A stretch of 6,601 bases of DNA, taken from contig JAKBNO010000057.1 of assembly GCA_021831005.1 (NCBI GenBank), positions 1-6,601 on the forward strand, written 5' to 3'. The notes beneath the pieces are model-generated. The model was not told the DNA's origin, did not search any database, and was given only the letters and a program-made list of their open reading frames with translations. The DNA is from Thermoplasmata archaeon (GTDB lineage: Archaea; Thermoplasmatota; Thermoplasmata; Thermoplasmatales; GCA-001856825). Shown in pieces: positions 1 through 4,834 of this stretch. Position 1 is the stretch's first letter; the number at the start of each line of letters is the position of its first letter. Both the position numbers and the translations under genes were made by a program.

Positions 1-405
1 CAATGCTCTTCCTGCACCCCCCTTCCCGAGAATTACTGCTTTCTTGCCTTTCAAGTCATTGATCACGCTGAGCACCGCTTCCACGCCTCCCAAAATGTCC
101 GTGTTGTACCCGATCAGTTTGCCATTTTCATTGACGATGGTGTTGACCGCCCTGACTTCGCGAGCAGGAGTGTCGATCCCGTCAATGAATTTGATCACTT
201 CCTCCTTGAACGGCATTGTGACGTTGATTCCCCTCACATTGAGCCTTCTCAAGGCGGAAATCGAGTTCTCCAACTCTCCGTCTTTAACAAGCATTGTCGT
301 GTAAATTCCATGGATGCCTAGATCTCTGAAAGCTGCATTGTGCATGGCTGGTGAAACGGAGTGATCTACTGGATTGCCTAAGAGACAGAACAGATCCTTG
401 TTCAC
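1..405 (-). CDS. aroE: Shikimate dehydrogenase (NADP+), N-terminal 135 residues; C-terminal part beyond the left edge
   Basis: AroE reduces 3-dehydroshikimate to shikimate with NADPH in the cytoplasm, step 4 of the shikimate pathway. Translating the minus strand from a GTG at 405-403 gives an open frame to the window edge that opens MNKDLFCLLGNPVDHSVSP. Visible family motifs are the shikimate-binding S-x-S (S16, S18), N61-V-T-M-P-F-K67 with the catalytic Lys67, N88-T and G-Y-N-T-D103 with the catalytic Asp103, and the start of the NADP-binding Rossmann fold, G127-K-G-G-A-G-R-A134. The GTG overlaps the aroD stop in a GTGA tetranucleotide, and AGGTG at 417-413 is a well-placed ribosome binding site, so the start is firm. 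About half of a usual 270-residue AroE is visible. It is the fourth gene of the operon and is probably translationally coupled to aroD. Nothing suggests a quinate-specific homologue, but the Rossmann residues that set cofactor preference lie outside. Confidence 0.95.
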   Translation of the reverse strand, partial: MNKDLFCLLGNPVDHSVSPAMHNAAFRDLGIHGIYTTMLVKDGELENSISALRRLNVRGINVTMPFKEEVIKFIDGIDTPAREVRAVNTIVNENGKLIGYNTDILGGVEAVLSVINDLKGKKAVILGKGGAGRAL

Positions 406-1061
406 ATCAATGCACCTATCATTTCCAAGGTCTTGCCGAAATCCATCTGACCTTCAGCAGTTTCCTTTCCATCTGACAAGGAGGCAAAAGTGAAAGGAGC
501 TCCTAAGACGGGAGCGACCACTCGAGTTATTTGACCCAACTTCCCCATGCCTATCACAATGAGGCCACTTTGATGCCCAAGGAGTCCCAATAGTCTGGCA
601 CTATCTGATAGACTGTTCGCCTTGCAAGCTATCTTTATTACGTCTCCTCCGTATCTTCTCGCCTTCTCAATGACCTTGTTCAGCGCGCTGTCAGAAGGGG
701 TCTCTTCGTAGTTGTGGTAAGATATTATGACCTTGCAACCTTTTTCCCGTGCCTTACTGACAATCAATTCCCTGTACCACTTTCTTGATTCTATCTCGAC
801 ATCGACATAAGATGCCCCGGCATCTATAGCTTCTACCAATAATTCGGCTCTACCTTTTTCTGTCATGTTTCCTGGCCTGCAGGTCGCTATCAGCTGAAGA
901 CGGAGTGAAAATATTTCTCTGACCTCCTCCCTCTTGAGTTTCATTCCGTCAAGTCTGATCTCTGCGAGTTTGAACATTCTGAGTTTCCTGATTGCTTCTG
1001 GAGTCGATAAGGCTGTGAGACTTACGCATACGTTGGGGAGAGCACTACTCTTCAGGTGCAC
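402..1061 (-). CDS. aroD: 3-dehydroquinate dehydratase, type I
   Basis: Type I dehydroquinase dehydrates 3-dehydroquinate to 3-dehydroshikimate through a Schiff base, step 3 of the pathway, on a cytoplasmic TIM barrel. The 219-residue product matches the usual archaeal length. Visible landmarks are the first strand N-V-C-V-S-L (10-15), E34-I-R36 that contacts substrate, R62 in A-T-C-R-P, the Schiff-base pair His116 (S-Y-H-N) and Lys143 (I-K-I-A), R180, and the C-terminal A-E-G-Q-M loop around Gln205. The start is a GTG at 1061 inside the end of aroB, a 10-base overlap. No ATG, GTG or TTG lies between it and the first strand, and none precedes it in frame in the end of aroB. The purine-rich GAGGGGG at 1069-1063 is only one base from the GTG, so initiation probably depends on coupling to aroB; a CTG start at 1055 is a less likely alternative. 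Function is highly confident. Confidence 0.95.
   Translation of the reverse strand: MHLKSSALPNVCVSLTALSTPEAIRKLRMFKLAEIRLDGMKLKREEVREIFSLRLQLIATCRPGNMTEKGRAELLVEAIDAGASYVDVEIESRKWYRELIVSKAREKGCKVIISYHNYEETPSDSALNKVIEKARRYGGDVIKIACKANSLSDSARLLGLLGHQSGLIVIGMGKLGQITRVVAPVLGAPFTFASLSDGKETAEGQMDFGKTLEMIGALM
413..417 (-). promoter_or_regulatory. Ribosome binding site of aroE
   Basis: AGGTG on the minus strand lies seven bases before the GTG start at 405-403, inside the last codons of aroD. It supports the GTG as the true aroE start and fits translational coupling through the GTGA overlap. Confidence 0.6.
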
Positions 1062-2083
1062 ACCCCCTCTATCGATTTCCTTAGGTCCTCTTTTTGAATC
1101 CTAACGATGGCAGAGTTCCCGATTCCGTTGAGCAGGATCATGTTGACCGAATCGCCTGCACTCTTTTTGTCAGAGGACATTGCACCAAAGACTTCTTCCA
1201 CATCTGCGTCAATTCTTGTTGGCAATCCGATTCTCTTAAGGAGTTCCTCTATCCTATCGAGTTCGTCCCTTCCCAGCAATCCCTTTGCATTCGAAAGTCT
1301 GGACGCAGCAACCATCCCTACGCTCACGGCATATCCGTGGGGTATTCCCGTGACTTTTTCAATTGCGTGACCTAGTGTGTGCCCGAAATTTAACTTCATC
1401 CTTTCGCCCTTTTCCATCTCGTCTTGTCGTACAACATTCATCTTCACGGCTATCGCGGAGGATACCACGTGTTCAAGTTTCGACTCGTTCAAATCTAAGA
1501 TTTCCTCACAATTGATTTCCACATATTCAAACAAGTTCTTATCGGAGATGGCACCACACTTGACAACCTCAGCCATTCCGGAAATTATCTGTTCCCTTGG
1601 AAGTGTATTCAAGAAGTTGAAATCTATCAAACAGAATTCCGGTTGCTTAATTATACCGATCATATTCTTCAGACCACGGAGATTGACCCCATTCTTTCCT
1701 CCTAGACTGGCATCCACCTGGGAAAGCAGAGTGGTTGGCACAAATCCAAACCTGATTCCTCGCATATATGTCGAGGCGGCGAAACCAGTTACGTCAGTGA
1801 CAAGTCCTCCACCCAAACCCACCACATACGATGTCCTGTCCACCTTTTGTTCAAGAAAATATTCATAAATTCCTTCAACGGTACGGAGTGTCTTGGAACG
1901 CTCTCCTGTACCAATTTTTATGAAGCGAAAATCCGCAAGTTGATCTTTGTACAGATCCCCAACTATCTTATCAGTAACCACGACAAGATTATCCTTGCTT
2001 ACCAGTTCCGGGAGTCTGTTAAAGGAATTTCCCATCAATATCCTAGAGTCACCAATTGTAGCAGTCATACCCGGGGAGCTCAT
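1052..2083 (-). CDS. aroB: 3-dehydroquinate synthase
   Basis: AroB converts DAHP to 3-dehydroquinate using NAD+ and a divalent metal, usually zinc or cobalt; it is step 2 of the pathway and cytoplasmic. The 343-residue product is close to the usual family length. The N-terminal nucleotide-binding domain shows G-L-G-G-G (89-93) with Asp97, followed by F-A-A-S-T-Y-M-R-G and the P-T-T-L-L segment at 116-120. Asp124 and G-G-K130 follow. The metal ligands expected in this family are present: Glu172 in M-A-E-V-V-K, His235 in N-F-G-H-T-L-G-H and His249 in P-H-G-Y-A, with Lys306-Lys307 further on. The ATG at 2083-2081 overlaps the DAHP synthase stop as ATGA and has GGAG at 2095-2092, eight bases away, which supports this start over the internal Met6. 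Its presence, with DAHP synthase, shows the classical entry route rather than the alternative archaeal one. No defect is visible. Confidence 0.97.
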   Translation of the reverse strand: MSSPGMTATIGDSRILMGNSFNRLPELVSKDNLVVVTDKIVGDLYKDQLADFRFIKIGTGERSKTLRTVEGIYEYFLEQKVDRTSYVVGLGGGLVTDVTGFAASTYMRGIRFGFVPTTLLSQVDASLGGKNGVNLRGLKNMIGIIKQPEFCLIDFNFLNTLPREQIISGMAEVVKCGAISDKNLFEYVEINCEEILDLNESKLEHVVSSAIAVKMNVVRQDEMEKGERMKLNFGHTLGHAIEKVTGIPHGYAVSVGMVAASRLSNAKGLLGRDELDRIEELLKRIGLPTRIDADVEEVFGAMSSDKKSAGDSVNMILLNGIGNSAIVRIQKEDLRKSIEGVCT

Positions 2084-2904
2084 TTCAAATTCTCCATAGA
2101 ATCTCTCAATATTCTTGCCTTCCTTACAAGCTCCGCAAACTGTGTCGGTATCAGTGCCTGATCCTTGTCACTGAGGGCTACTGAGGGGTCCCTGTGTACT
2201 TCTATGATAAGCCCGTCTGCACCTGATGCTACTGAAGCCAGGCTCATAGGTTCAATCAAACTGACCTTGCCTGTTCCGTGCGATGGGTCAACAATGACAG
2301 GAAGGTGAGTCAGCTCTTTCAAGGCAGGTACTGCACTCAGATCGAGAGTATTTCTGGTGTATGTCTCAAACGTTCTTATACCTCTTTCGCAGAGGATCAC
2401 GTTTGGATTTCCTTCGTTGAGAATATACTCTGCACTGCTAAGCCATTCCTCTATCGTCGAGTTCATTCCCCGCTTAAGGAGGACCGGCTTGTTGACTTTT
2501 CCAACCTCCTTTAGAAGGGAAAAATTTTGCATGTTCCTTGCTCCGATCTGCAGGACATCAATGTATTCGCTTGCCCACCCTACGTCTCGGGTGTCCATAA
2601 CTTCAGTCACTATTGGGAGACCCGTTTCGTCTTTTGCCTTTTCCAGAAGCTTCAGTCCTTTTAACCCCAACCCCTGGAAAGAGTATGGAGAAGTCCTCGG
2701 CTTGAATGCCCCACCTCTAAGCATGTCTGCCCCTGCTTCCTTCACCTTCCTTGCCGTGTCGAGGAGTTGTTCTTCATTCTCAACACTGCATGGACCCCCA
2801 ATCACAACGAAGTCCTTTCCAATGCTCGACTTTCCAACTCTCACGAAGGTCCTTTCTGGGCCGTTCAGAGATGCCAGTTTTACGTTCTTGTATACGTTGT
2901 TCAT
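2080..2904 (-). CDS. aroF: 3-deoxy-7-phosphoheptulonate (DAHP) synthase, class I beta, no regulatory domain
   Basis: This enzyme condenses phosphoenolpyruvate with erythrose-4-phosphate to DAHP, the committed step of aromatic biosynthesis. Numbering from the chosen ATG (274 residues), the barrel shows G-G-P-C39-S-V-E, R-G-G-A-F-K68-P-R-T-S with the following P-Y-S-F-Q-G-L-G, L-L-K144-R-G, C-E-R175-G-I-R-T-F-E, V-D-P-S-H209-G-T-G, I-E235-V-H and S-D246. Cys39, His209, Glu235 and Asp246 are the expected metal ligands. The class I beta pattern resembles the short archaeal and Thermotoga/Bacillus type. Neither an N-terminal ferredoxin-like domain nor a chorismate mutase domain is present, so feedback control by an attached domain is unlikely. 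I chose the ATG at 2904 over an in-frame TTG at 2913, because GGAG is only two or three bases from the TTG but about eleven from the ATG. A possible TATA box also suits a transcript starting near 2906. It is the first gene of the operon and overlaps aroB by four bases. Confidence 0.94.
   Translation of the reverse strand: MNNVYKNVKLASLNGPERTFVRVGKSSIGKDFVVIGGPCSVENEEQLLDTARKVKEAGADMLRGGAFKPRTSPYSFQGLGLKGLKLLEKAKDETGLPIVTEVMDTRDVGWASEYIDVLQIGARNMQNFSLLKEVGKVNKPVLLKRGMNSTIEEWLSSAEYILNEGNPNVILCERGIRTFETYTRNTLDLSAVPALKELTHLPVIVDPSHGTGKVSLIEPMSLASVASGADGLIIEVHRDPSVALSDKDQALIPTQFAELVRKARILRDSMENLK
2092..2095 (-). promoter_or_regulatory. Ribosome binding site of aroB
   Basis: GGAG on the minus strand sits eight bases before the aroB ATG, inside the last codons of the DAHP synthase gene. 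It fixes the aroB start at 2083 and indicates coupled translation of the two genes. Confidence 0.55.
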
Positions 2905-2928
2905 TTCACTCAAAGCTCCCTAACTTGA

Positions 2929-2943
2929 AAATTCAATTTCCTT
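2929..2943 (-). promoter_or_regulatory. Possible archaeal promoter (BRE + TATA-like) of the aro operon
   Basis: On the minus strand AAGGAAA (2943-2937) is followed at once by TTGAATTT (2936-2929), an arrangement like a BRE plus a weak TATA box. Its centre is about 28 bases from the ATG at 2904, so transcription would begin at or a couple of bases before the DAHP synthase start. The TATA match is imperfect. No better candidate is seen in the first 100 bases upstream. Confidence 0.3.
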
Positions 2944-3118
2944 ATCTCAGTCAAAAACAGATGACTGGATTCAATTTCTATTCCTTTGCATCGACGGACA
3001 AAATTATCTGACCCAGATCCGACTTCCGGTTTGTAACGGTTGGAGAGAGGCTTCTCGACTTGGCCCCTATTCCGAGTAACCCTGCCACAAAAAACGCGAA
3101 ATGCGAAGCGAACTCTAG

Positions 3119-3142
3119 TTATGAATATCTCAAAATTCATAA
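3119..3142. repeat. AT-rich inverted repeat, 8-base arms
   Basis: TTATGAAT (3119-3126) and ATTCATAA (3135-3142) are perfect inverted arms separated by eight bases. The repeat lies over 200 bases upstream of the DAHP synthase start and is flanked on the plus strand by an A-run. It could be a regulator-binding site or a chance hairpin in AT-rich DNA. It is not a typical terminator, since no T-run follows it on the plus strand and the T-run on the minus strand comes before the stem. Confidence 0.3.
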
Positions 3143-3404
3143 AAATACACCTCACAGTCTGAGAGAGCTATCAGTAACTAAATGCTGAAAAAAGGCACGG
3201 AATAGTCAAAATCCGTAAGTTACTCTCTTCCATGGGTACAGGATTGTATATAGGGGAAATACTTAAGCATTGCTGAATAGCCAAGCGAGCCTGCTCACAG
3301 TTTATCCGACAAGCGTTGAAATGTTCACGGAAATCTTGCCCATAGTTTGGAGGGACCCAGACACTCGTGGAACAATTGTTCGTAGGTGCCCAAATTTCTA
3401 ATCT

Positions 3405-3418
3405 AGGAAATTTAAATA
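3405..3418 (+). promoter_or_regulatory. Archaeal promoter (BRE + TATA box) of the zinc-ribbon gene
   Basis: AGGAAA (3405-3410) directly precedes TTTAAATA (3411-3418), a good match to a BRE/TATA pair. The TATA centre is about 24 bases before the ATG at 3438, the distance at which archaeal transcription normally begins. The mRNA therefore probably starts at or next to the start codon and is leaderless, which agrees with the absence of a Shine-Dalgarno sequence before that ATG. Confidence 0.6.
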
Positions 3419-3437
3419 ACGCATCGTCTATCACATT

Positions 3438-3812
3438 ATGTTGACACATCAAGGCAGCGATCCCGCAACAATACCGAAAAGGATGTTTCCGAAAATTCAA
3501 AGATATTACATGTTTGGAATGATCATTATGCTCTTTGGTCTGATACTGACAGTATTAGGAACAGAGTTAGTAGGTCTAATTTTCATAATCGTTGGTTTCG
3601 TGATAGGCATATTGAGTAGAATTTTCCGGAAGCCGTCACCATCAATCGGTAATCAACAGGGCTCGGTCGAGAAAGTTGCACAACCTCTTCCCGATTCCAA
3701 ACAAACGGAGACTTCCAAAGGTCCCGCAATTATGATTCGCTGTTTACATTGTGGAACTATGTTCGGTGAATCTTATATTAAGTGCCCGAACTGCGGTGCT
3801 GGACACAATTGA
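3438..3812 (+). CDS. Small membrane protein with C-terminal zinc ribbon, function unknown
   Basis: The 124-residue product has three parts. Residues 1-24 are a polar, basic lead (Lys14, Arg15, Lys19, Arg22). Residues 25-41 and about 44-62 are two strongly hydrophobic stretches separated by a short T-E-L turn, a likely membrane hairpin; the basic R-I-F-R-K after it and the basic lead suggest both ends face the cytoplasm. A polar linker rich in Pro, Ser and Gln (66-95) leads to a C-terminal zinc ribbon with Cys102-x2-Cys105 and Cys116-x2-Cys119. Small archaeal proteins of this layout are common but mostly uncharacterised; the ribbon may bind nucleic acid or protein at the membrane, which is inference. 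It stands alone on the plus strand, between two leftward operons. The ATG at 3438 is chosen because a BRE/TATA pair places the transcription start there; ATGs at residues 16 and 25 are alternatives. I assign no specific function. Confidence 0.75.
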   Translation: MLTHQGSDPATIPKRMFPKIQRYYMFGMIIMLFGLILTVLGTELVGLIFIIVGFVIGILSRIFRKPSPSIGNQQGSVEKVAQPLPDSKQTETSKGPAIMIRCLHCGTMFGESYIKCPNCGAGHN

Positions 3813-4135
3813 CTAACGCAAGTACCTTTAGGAGTTTAGAGTCCAGTATCCAATAGCTGGATTGTGTGTAGCAATAACAAAGGATTCACGAACAAGAGTT
3901 AATAAATTGATTAGTGTTAGAAGAATGAGTCAACGGTCGTTTTGCATTAGAGCCGAAATTCATCAGAATTGTCCTGTGACGGAATAATTTTCTGCGCCAT
4001 GATAAATATTCATATTGGCGGTCGAGCGTTTCCACATAAAAGCTGAAAAACTCTCGAAACGAGATTGGGCCTGTATCTTTCTTAGTTACGATAATTCTTG
4101 AAATCCTGATTACAGTGATCGGGGAGAAGGTGGAA
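3813..4135. other. Gene-poor AT-rich spacer after the zinc-ribbon gene
   Basis: No convincing gene. A short hairpin (ATCCA, five-base loop, TGGAT, near 3849-3863) follows the zinc-ribbon gene, but no T-run follows it, so I do not call a terminator. Plus-strand frames here are broken by frequent stops. A 100-codon minus-strand frame (3886-4188) has no recognisable motif, and its first part lies opposite the hydrophobic plus-strand frame at 4040-4210, which looks more protein-like. Confidence 0.4.
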
Positions 4136-4210
4136 ATGCGCACCTTCCTTCTCAACTTGGTGTATGTTCTCGCATGGCTTGTGGTCATTCCTGCTATTAT
4201 CTTGGCATAG
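4136..4210 (+). CDS. Possible 24-residue hydrophobic microprotein, or tail of a decayed membrane-protein gene
   Basis: From the ATG at 4136 the plus strand encodes MRTFLLNLVYVLAW followed by a Val/Ile/Ala/Leu-rich end and a TAG at 4208-4210. Almost the whole product would be one membrane helix. Purine-rich sequence with GGGGAG and AAGGTGG precedes the ATG and could act as a ribosome binding site. The same frame is open from 4040, and its upstream part (about residues G-P-V-S-F-L-V-T-I-I-L-E-I-L-I-T-V-I-G) is also hydrophobic but has no ATG. It may instead be the C-terminal end of a lost two-helix or larger membrane protein. No promoter is clear and I recognise no family. Confidence 0.2.
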   Translation: MRTFLLNLVYVLAWLVVIPAIILA

Positions 4211-4315
4211 GCGTTTTTCCTTGGGGTCCGTCTGAGCCCGGGGCGAAGCCGAATGATTGAAGCAGCGAACCTATTCCTTGGGACACCAACATCTCTTTCG
4301 CTTGCTTGCGCAAGC

Positions 4316-4512
4316 TCATCTAAACTGGCTCATAACAAAGTAGAACATTGCCTGACTTAAACCTGGTTTGTCTTTATCAGTTCAAGATTCAGTTTCTGCC
4401 CTAGTCCGGCTAGTATTGGTGTGCCTTTTCCAATGATTACTGGATTTATCATTAACCTAAACACGTCTACGAGTCCTTGCTTTATGAAATATAGCGTATG
4501 CTGTCTGAATTG
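4316..4512 (-). pseudogene. Remnant of a dihydrofolate reductase / RibD C-terminal domain family gene
   Basis: The minus-strand frame 4512-4357 encodes about 51 codons including the stretches FIKQGLVDVFRLMINP and VIIGKGTPILAGLGQKLNLE. They closely follow the conserved end of the RibD_C/DHFR-like reductase family (pattern: G-L-[VI]-D-E-[YF]-R-L, then P-V-[VI]-[LI]-G-x-G-x-P-L-[FL]-x-G-L, then L-x-L). The frame begins directly after a stop (TAG, 4515-4513), and nothing resembling the first 100-odd residues of the family is found upstream. It ends in a stop at 4359-4357, yet a shift of one base near 4360-4370 gives S-Q-A-M-F-Y-F-V-M-S-Q-F-R before a TGA at 4318-4316, resembling the family's final strand (S-G-x-V-x-L-x-Y-x-P). 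So the gene is truncated at its 5' end and probably frameshifted. Complete relatives are NAD(P)H-dependent reductases of folate, riboflavin or unknown substrates; this copy is almost certainly non-functional. Confidence 0.7.
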
Positions 4513-4834
4513 CTATGAAAACATGGGGAAAATCAATAAAAAATAAGACTTAAACGGTATTCTTAGCACACCGGGCGTCTTTCAATCCGGTATCAGATAA
4601 ATGAAATCAGATTTATTAGGTTGTTAGAAATCTTCTGAAGTATACTTATTCGTTCTTATATTTTTAGTGGGCTAAATTTTCCAATTATCTAAAATTCTTC
4701 TTGGTAACACTTAATTTCTTAATGGAGCCTATATTTTACGTCACCATTTAACTTTCGAATGGGTATCTGTTTTGCAATTTGCCAAAGGAAATTGGTGGGG
4801 GAGGACGGTCTAAAGTGCCATTGACAGAACAAAT
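4513..4834. other. AT-rich spacer downstream of bax1
   Basis: About 320 bases with no supported gene. All six frames are broken, and I could not find the missing front part of the reductase remnant here. No clear terminator for the leftward bax1 transcript is seen: only scattered T-runs follow its stop, and no stable stem. One CTTTCAATCC-like segment near 4579-4588 resembles the edge of an archaeal CRISPR repeat but occurs once. Confidence 0.4.

Larger units (their letters stand above)
2914..3404. other. Intergenic region between the aro operon and the zinc-ribbon gene
   Basis: About 490 bases without a convincing gene. It holds the possible aro promoter, an AT-rich inverted repeat (3119-3142) and several short open frames that resemble no family I know. 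The longest are a minus-strand frame 2910-3140 (76 codons, with GAGGTG seven bases before its ATG) and a plus-strand frame 3270-3401 (43 codons from a TTG, internal ATG at 3321) ending just upstream of the zinc-ribbon promoter. A TATATA run at 3247-3252 has no clear gene behind it. No tRNA-like T-loop motif was found. Confidence 0.5.

Noticed and set aside
3010..3090. Possible tRNA on the minus strand in a GC-richer patch.
   Set aside because: No T-loop GTTCRA motif and no acceptor stem pairing could be found.
3171..3500. 109-codon minus-strand open frame across the zinc-ribbon promoter and gene start.
   Set aside because: It is Cys- and Asn-rich with no motif, and overlaps a well-supported promoter and the start of the zinc-ribbon gene.
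3849..3863. Hairpin ATCCA / TGGAT after the zinc-ribbon gene as a terminator.
   Set aside because: A stem of only five base pairs with no T-run after it; archaeal termination relies mainly on T-rich tracts.
3886..4188. 100-codon minus-strand open frame.
   Set aside because: No recognisable motif; part of it is the antisense of the hydrophobic plus-strand frame, and the composition is not convincing.
4304..4315. Perfect 12-base palindrome GCTTGCGCAAGC.
   Set aside because: It lies at the end of the reductase remnant, has no loop or T-run, and nothing points to a binding site or terminator.
4579..4610. CRISPR-repeat-like segment (CTTTCAATCC with a following AT-rich stretch).
   Set aside because: It resembles the ATTGAAAG end of some archaeal repeats, but occurs only once, with no spacing pattern of further copies.
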